Positions 1-7,987 of a stretch of 64,000 bases of DNA are shown here, piece after piece. The notes under the pieces were generated by a model. That model did no database searches. It was not told where the DNA came from and was given only the letters and a program-made list of their open reading frames with translations. The stretch comes from Asticcacaulis endophyticus (GTDB lineage: Bacteria > Pseudomonadota > Alphaproteobacteria > Caulobacterales > Caulobacteraceae): contig NZ_BMZB01000009.1 in the NCBI RefSeq assembly GCF_014652575.1, positions 1-64,000 on the forward strand. The letters are read 5' to 3'. A program made the position numbers and the translations under genes. Numbering within the stretch: position 1 is the first letter of the stretch; the number at the start of each line of letters is the position of its first letter.

Positions 1-134
1 TCTCCTTGCTTCCGTTTTATAACGAGCAAAGCGTCTACAATTCTAGGGGCACCTCATCCAACCCTTTTAGGATAAGGGTTTGCGAACGATGAGAAACTGT
101 CTGGGTGGCACAATCTGGTGGCACAATAACCGTC

Positions 135-161
135 AAAAAAAGAGGGGCTTAGAGCCTTCTC
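135..161 (-). terminator. Probable intrinsic terminator of tRNA-Gly
   Basis: On the minus strand, about 40 bases past the tRNA 3' end, an imperfect G/C hairpin (arms around GGCT and AGCC) is followed by a run of seven T (A-run 135-141 on the plus strand). The position directly after the tRNA supports a terminator, but the stem has mismatches. Confidence 0.45.
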
Positions 162-199
162 ATTGATCTTGAACGATAAATTGTCGGGAATTGCGTGAT

Positions 200-273
200 T
201 GGAGCGGGTGAAGGGAATCGAACCCTCGTTGTCAGCTTGGGAAGCTGCTGCTCTACCATTGAGCTACACCCGC
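200..273 (-). tRNA. tRNA-Gly (anticodon CCC)
   Basis: On the minus strand the sequence folds as a complete cloverleaf: a 7-bp acceptor stem GCGGGTG/CACCCGC, a D-arm with GCTCAATGGTAGAGC, an anticodon loop TTCCCAA giving anticodon CCC, and a T-arm GAGGGTTCGATTCCCTT. The discriminator T and an encoded CCA end occupy 200-203. The anticodon loop matches glycine tRNAs reading GGG. The gene is intact. It lies 32 bp from the 3' end of a decayed integrase, so it may have been an attachment site, although the usual 3'-end target would put an island on the other side (below position 200). Confidence 0.95.
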
Positions 274-305
274 ATCTGTAAGGGTTTGCCGCATTTGCTG
301 CCACC

Positions 306-589
306 TCAGTTTGCACATTGATTTACAGCTATGTTCGCCAGACCCTTGCCTAGTGCCACAACGATAGCGGCATCGTCAACATAGCGACGACGAATTTATG
401 CGACTTGTTTCTCGCTCCAGCCCATAACCTTGCTAATCTCTCTATCCGTGAGGCGGTGCTTCGGTAAGGCCATAAGGTGCGTTGCGAAAGTGCCCTGAGA
501 TCGTTCAACCGTAGCCACTTCGTATGTCCTTCTTCATCAACATAAACTAAAAGCGGCTTTTTAGTTGAGTTATAGGCAACTAAGGTCAT
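306..589 (-). pseudogene. Decayed tyrosine recombinase (integrase), C-terminal remnant
   Basis: Three consecutive minus-strand pieces in different frames rebuild the C-terminal catalytic half of a phage-type integrase. The first piece (589 downward) ends in NDLR. A frame change then gives GTFATHLMALPKHRLTDREI followed by SKVMGWSEKQVA. A second change gives IRRRYVDDAAIVVALGKGLA and continues to a TGA at 306-308. DLRGTFATHLM corresponds to the conserved catalytic Arg region, and the Tyr of RRRYVD would be the nucleophile. The N-terminal catalytic part and DNA-binding domain are missing, and at least two frameshifts are needed, so this is a relic. It lies beside tRNA-Gly and a low-GC restriction-modification pair, consistent with an eroded genomic island. 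Family assignment is by motif only. Confidence 0.75.
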
Positions 590-772
590 TTAAATGTCTC
601 ATAAGGTTTACAACCCTGAGACCGTAACGTCCCCAAAATACGGCGTTAACCCAAATGAGACACATGGCGTGGGATTTAGATACGCCTCATAGGGGTATAG
701 GCATTCGAGGCGCTATGAATTTAGTTCGGCATAACGATTGCCCCTGACAAAAAGCCTCTGTAGATTCACAAA

Positions 773-1705
773 ATGAAACCAGTTTTTCAAACAGCCCTTG
801 GACAAATTCACGAAGGCGATTGTTTAGAGGTCATGCGTGGTATGTCTGACGAGACCGTGGACTTGGCGTTTGCGGACCCACCGTTTAATCTAGGTAAAGA
901 TTATAGCTCGGGTATAAATGATAACCTAAGCGACGAAGCCTATGTTTCATGGTGCCATCGATGGCTCAACGAAATGGTACGCGTGTTAAAACCAGGCGGT
1001 TCGCTATTCGTATGGAATATTCCCAAGTGGAACGTTCACCTTGCTGCGCATCTGAATTCGCATATGACATTTCGACATTGGATTTCGGTCGACATCAAGT
1101 ACTCCTTGCCAATAAGGGGAAGGCTGTATCCTTCTCACTACAGTCTTCTATATTATGTAAAGGGAAGTAAGCCCTCAAGCTTTCATCCAGACCGTATCCC
1201 AACACCTTGTTGCAGGCATTGCGGGGGAGAGCTAAGGGATTACGGCGGCTACAAAGACAAGATGAACCCACTCGGGGTAAACTTATCTGATGTCTGGACA
1301 GATATCCCTCCAGTCCGTCACGCGAAATACAAGAAACGCGACGCGAACGCCTTGTCTCTCAAGCTAATGGATAGAATTGTTAACATGGCATCAGATCCCG
1401 GCGACTTGGTGTTTGATCCTTTCGGCGGCTCGGGCACAACCTATATCGCCGCAGAACTCAATGGCAGACGATGGGTTGGCTCGGAATTGGACTGCCAGAC
1501 AATCATCGCAAGGTTTAAGGATCTTGACGGCGACAAAATTCATTTGGAAGACATTCATAAAAACAAGAATGTATTATTCACCAAAGCGGATCTTTTGCAC
1601 CGCAAGAAATCTGGAATCCCGCTACCTAGTGCCTATCGAGTTAATGGAGAAGTGGACGACGAGTGCGCCTGCAATACTGATACGGGCGTGGCGGCTATAG
1701 CTTAG
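773..1705 (+). CDS. Type II DNA methyltransferase (beta-class, N4-C/N6-A)
   Basis: A 310-residue S-adenosylmethionine-dependent DNA methyltransferase. The catalytic motif IV, DPPF, is at residues 35-38, before the AdoMet-binding motif I, DPFGGSGTT, at 215-223; that order defines the beta class. A small CC..C cluster at 146-150 (CCRHCG) may bind metal or shape target recognition. Its 3' end overlaps by 11 bp the 3' end of the convergent BamHI-like nuclease gene, so the two form a restriction-modification pair in which this enzyme protects host DNA. Known BamHI-type systems methylate cytosine N4, but a DPPF motif does not settle the base modified. The recognition sequence is not readable here, though it should match that of the nuclease. 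Base composition is A/T-richer than the core genes, suggesting transfer. Confidence 0.88.
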   Translation: MKPVFQTALGQIHEGDCLEVMRGMSDETVDLAFADPPFNLGKDYSSGINDNLSDEAYVSWCHRWLNEMVRVLKPGGSLFVWNIPKWNVHLAAHLNSHMTFRHWISVDIKYSLPIRGRLYPSHYSLLYYVKGSKPSSFHPDRIPTPCCRHCGGELRDYGGYKDKMNPLGVNLSDVWTDIPPVRHAKYKKRDANALSLKLMDRIVNMASDPGDLVFDPFGGSGTTYIAAELNGRRWVGSELDCQTIIARFKDLDGDKIHLEDIHKNKNVLFTKADLLHRKKSGIPLPSAYRVNGEVDDECACNTDTGVAAIA

Positions 1706-2402
1706 CCCGTCCCTCCTTTGCTCGCCCATCATCTCCCCTTGGAAGATAGGGAACAGTCAGGTCATCGGTCAAAGAGTCGTGCTCAACGACAGATATCGCC
1801 AGCATTCCGCGAGGGATACTGGCTCCTAATCCCGCCCACATTTCGAGATAGCCTGACAACTCACCGATATTACCTACTCGATCGGTCAAGTGCTCATAAA
1901 ACGCACGACTGGGAACAATCAGTACGCCTGCATCCACAAGGCCAGCCTTGATTGAAATTGAAAGCTTGTTCATGCTCCGATGGGAAGATGAGATATTGCC
2001 AGTCTCCCATTCGATTGCGACCCGAAAACCATCGTCTGATCTCAGGTATAGATCGAATCCACCGAAGTCCGAAGCTATCGGTTCGATGAAATCTATGCCT
2101 TCAGGATACAATTTTAAGGGTGGCTGATGACGGTCGCGAGCAAGCTCTACAACTCCTTCAGGTTGCCATCCTTCATCGTCTCTCATATTTTTCAGAAACC
2201 GACTTTGCAGATACTTCACGCCATTGCGTTCAAATTGTCCGCTGTTGAGGCGTCGTTTCCGTCGAAGCGTCAGGGCGCCACTGCCTTCAGGGAAATCTAT
2301 ACGCTGAATTGATCGCGAATAGCCCTCATAAACAGATCGCCAGCTTTCTGAGCTGCTGATATTGCCTTTGTCAAAAAGCACTAATGTACGAAGACATCTC
2401 AT
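1695..2402 (-). CDS. BamHI-family type II restriction endonuclease
   Basis: A 235-residue protein. Its central block EWETGNISSSHRSMNKL (131-147) followed by LTDRV (172-176) and VPYLPRGDDG (217-226) closely parallels the BamHI sequence from memory (EFETGNISSAHRSMNKL, LTDRV, VPLIPKGSDG). By this alignment Asp117 (GGFDLY), Glu131 and Glu133 correspond to the BamHI catalytic residues Asp94, Glu111 and Glu113, so the PD-(D/E)XK-type centre seems intact and the enzyme probably active. The N-terminal 50 or so residues show no recognisable match, and an internal start is possible. It is convergent with the methyltransferase; no controller (C) protein gene is visible. Cleavage specificity (GGATCC, AGATCT, RGATCY or other) is not determinable from this window. 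Confidence 0.85.
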   Translation of the reverse strand: MRCLRTLVLFDKGNISSSESWRSVYEGYSRSIQRIDFPEGSGALTLRRKRRLNSGQFERNGVKYLQSRFLKNMRDDEGWQPEGVVELARDRHQPPLKLYPEGIDFIEPIASDFGGFDLYLRSDDGFRVAIEWETGNISSSHRSMNKLSISIKAGLVDAGVLIVPSRAFYEHLTDRVGNIGELSGYLEMWAGLGASIPRGMLAISVVEHDSLTDDLTVPYLPRGDDGRAKEGRAKL

Positions 2403-2933
2403 TGAACCGCTTCATCGACGTTAGGATCTCTAACATCGCCCTACCTCAATTATAAAATTGGATAGCAGGGTGGCATGAGTCCGCCGGAGCGCTCAAGATT
2501 CAAGGGTTAGATTTCGAACGAGCACCTGAAACATTTCTTGTGCTATGCAGGTGACGCACCACTGATCGACAATGCCTCAAGGCGATGCGTAATCGCCGTC
2601 AGACTCAAAGCCCTAAAACGGACTATCCGCAGGTTTGCACTTAAGCGGACGCCACGACGCGATGACGCTCATTTAGGGAATCGGGGCGTTAGCAAATTGT
2701 TGCGCAGGGTGAAAGATCACCTGCTGCGGGAATTAACATCTTGTTAAGCATTATCCACAGGCGAACACCACATATAGAATCATGTGGACAGAGCTGTGGC
2801 TTATCGCCACTAAATATTGCGGTTTTTAACGATTTGTTTACGATATGTAGATGGCCGGGAAGAACTTCCTATGGTCGGGGTCTATATCTTGTGGTTGGTA
2901 TCCCCTGTTGCACGGGGAATGGGAGGCTAGAAT
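2403..2933. other. 531-bp intergenic region upstream of gcrA
   Basis: No convincing gene. A 69-codon plus-strand frame (2538-2747) has no family features. The left 60 bp should hold the nuclease promoter (minus strand). The right 200 bp holds the gcrA control region: a CtrA box, a DnaA box and CcrM-type GANTC sites, the latter also at 2602-2606 and 2678-2682. Confidence 0.6.
2733..2840 (+). promoter_or_regulatory. gcrA control region: CtrA box, DnaA box, GANTC
   Basis: Seen directly: TTAA-N7-TTAA at 2733-2747, a perfect match to the CtrA consensus; TTATCCACA at 2751-2759, a perfect DnaA box; GAATC (a CcrM GANTC site) at 2777-2781; and a weaker TTAA-N7-TTTA at 2826-2840. Known from Caulobacter crescentus: DnaA activates and CtrA represses gcrA, and GcrA acts with CcrM-methylated promoters. 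The compact arrangement here implies the same circuit. The transcription start was not identified. Confidence 0.75.
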
Positions 2934-3458
2934 ATGAGCTGGACAGACGAACGCGTGGAAACACTCAAGAAGCTCTGGCAGGAAGGTCATTCCGCCAGCC
3001 AGATCGCCAAACAACTGGGCGGCGTCACCCGTAATGCCGTGATCGGCAAGGTGCATCGCCTGGGCCTGTCGGGCCGTGCCGCACCGTCGCAACCGGCCCG
3101 TCCGCTCTATAAGCCCGCCAAGCCGCCACGGGCAGCGGCCCCAGAAGCCGCCCGTCCGCAGGCGCAGGCAACGCCTGTCCGCCGCGTTGAACCGGTCGTT
3201 GCCGTCCGTCAGGCGCCAACCCTGCCGATCGTTCCGCTGGTGGAAGGCCCTGGCACAGCCACCGTGCTGACCCTCGGCGCCAAGATGTGCAAGTGGCCGA
3301 TCGGTGATCCGTCATCCGATGAATTCACCTTCTGCGGCCGCAGAGCCGATGACGGTATTCCTTACTGCGTCGAGCATTCACGCGTGGCCTACCAGCCGCA
3401 GCAAAAGAAGAAAAAGGACGGGGTGGATTTGTCCCGCTCACTCCGCCGCTACCTCTGA
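2934..3458 (+). CDS. gcrA: Cell-cycle regulator GcrA
   Basis: A 174-residue cell-cycle regulator. The N-terminal 45 residues (SWTDERVETLKKLWQEGHSA, then QIAKQLGGVTRNAVIGKVHR, LGL) are the GcrA helix-turn-helix DNA-binding domain. A Pro/Ala-rich linker of about 60 residues follows, then a conserved C-terminal segment with MCKWPIGDP, FCG and PYCVEH that in Caulobacter contacts RNA polymerase sigma70. GcrA works on promoters carrying CcrM-methylated GANTC sites and controls genes for replication, polarity and division, including ctrA. The ATG start has GGGAGG about 8 bases upstream. It is a single gene, followed by a hairpin terminator, and its promoter carries CtrA and DnaA sites. Confidence 0.97.
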   Translation: MSWTDERVETLKKLWQEGHSASQIAKQLGGVTRNAVIGKVHRLGLSGRAAPSQPARPLYKPAKPPRAAAPEAARPQAQATPVRRVEPVVAVRQAPTLPIVPLVEGPGTATVLTLGAKMCKWPIGDPSSDEFTFCGRRADDGIPYCVEHSRVAYQPQQKKKKDGVDLSRSLRRYL

Positions 3459-3600
3459 GATCGCGGTCTTTGGCCTATTGATACGCAGTCTGCGCTGGCA
3501 GGTACTTAGTGTACCTGCGGCGCTTGTCGGCTATCACTGGACGGCACCGGCCGCCCGGTCAAATCTCACGATCTCAGTCAGGGTATGATTGAGATTCAAA

Positions 3601-3627
3601 GCCCCGCTGGTAACAGTGGGGTTTTTT
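3601..3627. terminator. Terminator between gcrA and apaG
   Basis: GCCCCGCTG, loop GTAA, CAGTGGGG, then six T: a strong intrinsic terminator for gcrA. It lies between convergent genes and may also stop apaG transcripts. Confidence 0.85.
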
Positions 3628-3642
3628 AATTCAGGATGCAGT

Positions 3643-4053
3643 TTAGTTAAGGATACGGCGGGCTTCGGGCAGGTCGAGCGAGAAGGTCGGGATGGTGACC
3701 TTGAGCGGTTTGCCGTTCTCGTCCTCGAACATGTAATAGCCGCTCATCGACCCTGACGGCGTCGGCAGCGGACAGCCGGAGGAGTAGCTATAGCTTTCCT
3801 GCGGTTCCAGTATCGGCTGTTGACCGACCACGCCGTCGCCTTCGACGATTTCAATCCGGCCCAGCCCGTCCATGATCGTCCAGTGCCGGGTCTTAAGCTG
3901 AACCCGGTCGCCGCGTTCATTGTCGATGATGATGTGATAGGCCCAGACATAGGCGCGCGGTCGCCGCGACGTGGCGGGAAGGTCGTCTTCGGGCGGGATA
4001 TATTCCACCTCGACGCTGATGCGTATGCCCTGACTGACGGCTTCATAGATCAT
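3643..4053 (-). CDS. apaG: ApaG domain protein
   Basis: A 136-residue single-domain ApaG protein, normal length for the family. Typical features are the beta-sandwich start ISVEVEYIPPED, YVWAYHIIIDNE, the RHWTIMDGLG block, GVVGQQP, and SGCPLPTPSGSMSGYYMF. ApaG folds like a fibronectin type III domain; in enterobacteria it is linked to diadenosine-tetraphosphate and magnesium/cobalt phenotypes, but the biochemical role is not settled. The gene is divergent from dcd (122 bp apart) and convergent with gcrA. Confidence 0.95.
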   Translation of the reverse strand: MIYEAVSQGIRISVEVEYIPPEDDLPATSRRPRAYVWAYHIIIDNERGDRVQLKTRHWTIMDGLGRIEIVEGDGVVGQQPILEPQESYSYSSGCPLPTPSGSMSGYYMFEDENGKPLKVTIPTFSLDLPEARRILN

Positions 4054-4175
4054 GGCCTTAATCTAAACAGCTTCGGGGATGATTTAAAGCCCGTCATTGC
4101 GGATTTGGCTTTAAACTTCGGTTTGCGTGTCCCCAAAAATGTCGTAAACAAGCCCCCCATAAAGTTGAGACACCC

Positions 4176-5192
4176 ATGACGCTTACGCCTGCCGCCCACG
4201 GCATCCTGCCCCTGCAAACCCTGTCGGAACTGGTGGATCAGGGTGTTGTCCTGAGCGCCTCAGCCCTTGATGGCGACCAGATTCAGCCCGCCAGCATCGA
4301 CCTGCGTCTGGGCACGCGCGCCTGGCGGGTGCGGGCATCCTACCTGCCGCGTAAGCGCACGGTCATGGAGCGCCTCAGCGATGTCGTCATGCATGAGATG
4401 GATCTGTCTAAGGGGGCGGTGTTTGAAGCCGGTTGCGTCTACATCGCCGAGCTACAGGAAAGCCTGAACCTGCCGCAGGGCCTGAGTGCGCGCGCCAATC
4501 CGAAATCCTCGACCGGCCGCTGCGATGTGTTTGTGCGCCTGCTGTCGGACTATTCCGATGCCTTTGATGACGTGCGCGAAGGCTATAGCGGGCCGATCTA
4601 TGTCGAAATCGCGCCGCAAACTTTCTCCGTTTTGGCCCGCACCGGCACCCGCCTGAACCAGCTTCGGGTCAAGCGCGGGACGGTGCCCAAGCTTTATACT
4701 TCCGACTGTGGTGTCGATCTGACCGGAGACCTCGTTGGCTACCGCGCCCGCAGGCACGCCGGGGTGATCGACCTTGATAATGTCGATGGCCATGATCCGC
4801 GCGATTTCTGGGAGCCCTTGTACCAGAATAAGGGCCAGCTTTTGCTCGATCCGGGTGAGTTCTACATATTGGCGTCCAAAACCGCCGTCGTGATCCCGGT
4901 CATGGAAGCCGCCGAAATGCTGCCGATCGATCCCAGTGTCGGCGAATTCCGCGTCCACTATGCCGGTTTCTTCGATCCGGGCTTTGGCACCGAAGAGGCG
5001 CAGGCTGCTGGCTCCCGCGGGGTGCTGGAGGTGCGCTGCCACGAAACGCCGTTCCTGCTGGAAGATGAGCAGACCGTGGCGCGGCTGGTCTATGAGCCGC
5101 TGATCGCGCGTCCGGTGGAGCTTTACGGACAGCGTGGCTCTCACTATCAGGGGCAGGGGCTCAAACTCTCCAAACACTTCAAACCCTGGTAA
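4176..5192 (+). CDS. dcd: 2'-deoxycytidine 5'-triphosphate deaminase (long form)
   Basis: A 338-residue protein of the dCTP deaminase/dUTPase fold. The N-terminal block DGDQIQPASIDLRLG is the deaminase strand-turn that binds nucleotide, and ARANPKSSTGR (about residues 106-116) is the family phosphate-binding and active-site stretch. The protein is much longer than the roughly 190-residue enterobacterial Dcd. A second half (residues about 180-338, with PSVGEFRVHYAGFFDPGFG) looks like another copy of the fold, as in the long alphaproteobacterial annotation. It should convert dCTP to dUTP for dTMP synthesis. Single gene followed by a strong hairpin. Confidence 0.88.
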   Translation: MTLTPAAHGILPLQTLSELVDQGVVLSASALDGDQIQPASIDLRLGTRAWRVRASYLPRKRTVMERLSDVVMHEMDLSKGAVFEAGCVYIAELQESLNLPQGLSARANPKSSTGRCDVFVRLLSDYSDAFDDVREGYSGPIYVEIAPQTFSVLARTGTRLNQLRVKRGTVPKLYTSDCGVDLTGDLVGYRARRHAGVIDLDNVDGHDPRDFWEPLYQNKGQLLLDPGEFYILASKTAVVIPVMEAAEMLPIDPSVGEFRVHYAGFFDPGFGTEEAQAAGSRGVLEVRCHETPFLLEDEQTVARLVYEPLIARPVELYGQRGSHYQGQGLKLSKHFKPW

Positions 5193-5224
5193 AAAGCTCT
5201 GCCTTTTGGCGCATTATGTCGTTA

Positions 5225-5262
5225 TTAAAACGGGGCTGTATTCATATACAGCCCCGTTTTAA
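5225..5262. terminator. Strong bidirectional terminator
   Basis: A near-perfect 17-bp inverted repeat, TTAAAACGGGGCTGTAT, loop TCAT, and its complement ending in TTTTAA. It separates dcd from the convergent membrane-protein gene and has T-runs on both strands. Confidence 0.9.
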
Positions 5263-5311
5263 TGCCTAATACTGCATCCAAAATTCAGGCTTTTCCTCGA
5301 ATTGGGGGCCT

Positions 5312-5812
5312 TTATTCTTCTGTGTCAGCGGCTGTTTTGCGGCGGGGTTTGCGGGGTGTGGCCGCAGCCGTGGGGCGCAGTTTCATGTCGTCGATAAAGG
5401 CTGTGACCACCTGAGCGAACATGCCCAGAAACGACGGAAAGCGCACCGCGATAAAGCTGGCCAGCAAGGTGACGACGGTCACCACTATGGTAGATTGACC
5501 GGCGACCGCGCCCATAATCTGGGATAGTAATGCGCCGGACGGATCGACGGCGGGGCGGGCTTGACTGCTCAAGGTGTTGGCTTTAGTGGGGCGATCAGGC
5601 GAAAAGGCCTTGACCAGCAGATGTATGATCACCGGCACCAGCATGATCAGGGCCAGAACAAACGAACTCCACGGCGTACCGATCCACAGCTTGAGCGCGT
5701 TATAAAGGCCGATGCTCAACCAGGTCAGCCCGATCAGCAAACTGCCCGCCAAAAACACGATGTAGAGGATCGAGGATTTTAATTCGCTGATTTTCTCGGA
5801 GAAATTAAACAC
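5312..5812 (-). CDS. Small inner-membrane protein, unknown function
   Basis: A 166-residue protein with a GTG start (GGGAG lies upstream). Hydrophobic segments are at about residues 15-37, 49-68 and 108-128, and a basic C-terminal tail (RKPRRK, about 155-160) ends in acidic residues. The sequence suggests three membrane spans with a cytosolic tail. No family recognised. It is convergent with dcd and follows the M23 peptidase gene on the same strand with a 94-bp gap, so co-transcription is possible but not shown. Confidence 0.7.
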   Translation of the reverse strand: MFNFSEKISELKSSILYIVFLAGSLLIGLTWLSIGLYNALKLWIGTPWSSFVLALIMLVPVIIHLLVKAFSPDRPTKANTLSSQARPAVDPSGALLSQIMGAVAGQSTIVVTVVTLLASFIAVRFPSFLGMFAQVVTAFIDDMKLRPTAAATPRKPRRKTAADTEE

Positions 5813-5906
5813 CGCGCAGCTCCCTTGGTTAATAGCCAGACATATGATGCCTTAGACTAAAACCAAAGGAACTAAAAATCCTATTACGTTAAAACGATTT
5901 CGCGGC

Positions 5907-7373
5907 TTAATTCATCCCGCGGGTCGATGACAGGGCCGGTTTCAGCGCGGCATAGGTTTTGATGCGCTCATGGCTGACCAGAGTGACCGGCGTAGGGGCT
6001 GCGGCCACAGGCGCGGACTTTGCCGGGCTGTTCATGGCCAGAGCCTGCTTTTCGTCGCCGCGCTTTATGTCGGCCATGGCGATCATGGTGTCGATTTCAC
6101 GCTTGCGGGCCATGAAGGCCTGAAGCTCTTTGCCGCCCAGGATAGTGCCTTGCGGAACCTTGGCGTCCTTGGGGTTAATCGGGCGGTTCTTGTACCAGAC
6201 TTCGAAGTGCAGGTGCGGGCCGGTTGAGCGGCCGGTTGAGCCGACATAACCGATGATCTGACCCTGCTTGACGCGCTGACCCGGTTGCACGGCGATGCGC
6301 GACATGTGGGCGTAGCCGGTTTGCCAGTCGCCGGTGTGGCGCACACGCACCCAGCGGCCATAACCGCCCCACCACTTGGCATCCTGAACCACACCGTCAC
6401 CGGCGGCAACAATCGGCGTGCCGGAACCGGCAGCAAAGTCAACGCCGGTATGCATCTTCATGAAGCCCAGAACCGGGTGGCGGCGTACGCCAAAGCCCGA
6501 AGAGGTTCGCGCGCCATCAACTGGCGTGGCCAGCAGGAAACCGCGGATGTTCTTGCCCGTTTCATCGAAATACTGGGCGTCTTTTTCACCCGCGCGCTGA
6601 AAGCTGTAGAAGCGGTTGATGCCGCCCTTGGCTTCGATTTCAGCGTACAAAAGCTTACCGGTCTCAACTGTGCGACCGCTTTCGGTCACCTTACGGTCGA
6701 AGATAAGCTTAAAGGTGTCTCCCGCCTTGATGTCGCGCTCGAAATCGAGCTTATGGGCGAACAGCTTCATGACATTATTGGTGACCGCCGGTGTCGCCCC
6801 AAGCGCTGCGGCCGAGGTAAACAGTGAGCCGTCGATGGTGCCAATGGCCACGCGGCGTTCATCACGCACGTTTTCTTCCAGCACCCGCAGGCGCATGGCG
6901 CCGTCATGGCTGGTGGTCAGGGTCAGTTGTTTGGCAGGGCCGGTGCGGGTCGTCAGGCCCAAAAGCTGAGCGGGTTGGCCAGAGCCGAGGGCCGGTTTGG
7001 CGATGGCCGCCTGAATGGACATGCCGGCGCGGACATTGACGACATCAAAGGCTTGCGACAACAGATTAACGGCGGCCTGAGCGTCAGCCGGGGCTACGCC
7101 GGTGCGGGCAATAGCTTGGGAGAGGGTCTCACCTGAGCGAACCAGAATGGCGACCTGCTCCGGCTGGTCAAAACCGGGTCGTGCAGACGCTACCGCATAG
7201 GCTTCGGTTTCCAGCGCCATAACGGCGCCCGGATCAAGGGCCATACCCGGCAATATGCCCGGTGTCGGCTGAAAAACGCGCCAGATCAAGGTGCCCACCG
7301 TGAGGGCCGCCACGGTCGCAAAGACCATGGGCGTTAAGCGTACTGGCTGTCGGCGTGGATCGAGTTGAGCCAT
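5907..7373 (-). CDS. M23 family metallopeptidase (periplasmic, membrane-anchored)
   Basis: A 488-residue peptidoglycan endopeptidase-like protein. One N-terminal membrane anchor lies at about residues 13-32 with a cytosolic basic start. A LysM/opacity-type region (about 75-150) and a beta-rich linker precede the M23 (LytM) domain at about 290-410. Zinc ligands are visible: His308 and Asp312 in HTGVDF and His389 in HLHFEVW; His387 of the same motif is a catalytic-site residue. All are present, so it should be an active peptidase cleaving cross-links rather than a degenerate activator. The extra C-terminal 80 residues are helical and Ala-rich. The gene is divergent from the ydbH-like gene across a 614-bp gap. 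Which division or growth step it serves cannot be told. Confidence 0.9.
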   Translation of the reverse strand: MAQLDPRRQPVRLTPMVFATVAALTVGTLIWRVFQPTPGILPGMALDPGAVMALETEAYAVASARPGFDQPEQVAILVRSGETLSQAIARTGVAPADAQAAVNLLSQAFDVVNVRAGMSIQAAIAKPALGSGQPAQLLGLTTRTGPAKQLTLTTSHDGAMRLRVLEENVRDERRVAIGTIDGSLFTSAAALGATPAVTNNVMKLFAHKLDFERDIKAGDTFKLIFDRKVTESGRTVETGKLLYAEIEAKGGINRFYSFQRAGEKDAQYFDETGKNIRGFLLATPVDGARTSSGFGVRRHPVLGFMKMHTGVDFAAGSGTPIVAAGDGVVQDAKWWGGYGRWVRVRHTGDWQTGYAHMSRIAVQPGQRVKQGQIIGYVGSTGRSTGPHLHFEVWYKNRPINPKDAKVPQGTILGGKELQAFMARKREIDTMIAMADIKRGDEKQALAMNSPAKSAPVAAAPTPVTLVSHERIKTYAALKPALSSTRGMN

Positions 7374-7987
7374 CAGTCCCCGTCAAACACTAAAAAAGAC
7401 AAACGATACTAAAACTTACAGATGAACCCATAAGGGCCCGGCAGTCTTAAAGGTTATAGTCGTGCGGATATTACGGATCTGTCTCATTACAGACGCTCTT
7501 TATGAGCGAAAAAGCCTGAGTCGTGAAGCTTGAAAACTCAGCTACAATTTCCGTGCCATCCTGTTTACGCCGAAATAGGGCCAAAGTGAGGCCCGAAAAC
7601 TTGGGTTAAGATCAAGCATACCGCAGTCGCGAAGGCAACAACGAAGGGCGCTTTTTAGCCGATTAAGATTAAGATCGCCCTTAAATTTTGTTAAAAAAGG
7701 GTATACGCATAGTGCAGGGGCTTTGGGCGCTGAGCACCGATCTGTTGATAAGTGATGCTTTAAGCATTTAAAATTTATAACGAAACGGCAAAGAATTCGC
7801 CAATGGCGATCATTTCCTGCAAGGGTTTGGGGGGAATTCGCGCCTCTTGTGCGAAATGCGGTGATGTGTCCATAATTTTTACCAATATATGTGCCATAAT
7901 GACCTATGGATGATGATCAAATTATTTTTTGCGTCGTCTTCACATTTTTCGACCGCCATTGTTTCCCTTTTAGTTTGAGCCCGCCTC
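7374..7987. other. 614-bp A/T-rich intergenic region between divergent genes
   Basis: No gene seen on either strand. It must hold promoters for the M23 gene (left) and ydbH (right). Around 7660-7700 it carries several TTAA motifs, including TTAA-N6-TTAA, one base short of the CtrA spacing. The stretch at 7875-7980 is notably A/T-rich. No conserved RNA recognised. Confidence 0.5.

Noticed and set aside
2538-2747. 69-codon frame upstream of gcrA
   Set aside because: No family features, Arg-rich translation typical of non-coding sequence, and it overlaps the CtrA box of the gcrA promoter.
2733-2781. CtrA/DnaA cluster as a replication origin
   Set aside because: Only one perfect DnaA box is present and the sites sit where the gcrA promoter is expected; no dnaA, hemE or A/T-rich unwinding region nearby.
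7655-7700. CtrA box upstream of ydbH
   Set aside because: The spacing in the best pair is TTAA-N6-TTAA, not N7; A/T-rich sequence makes TTAA common by chance.
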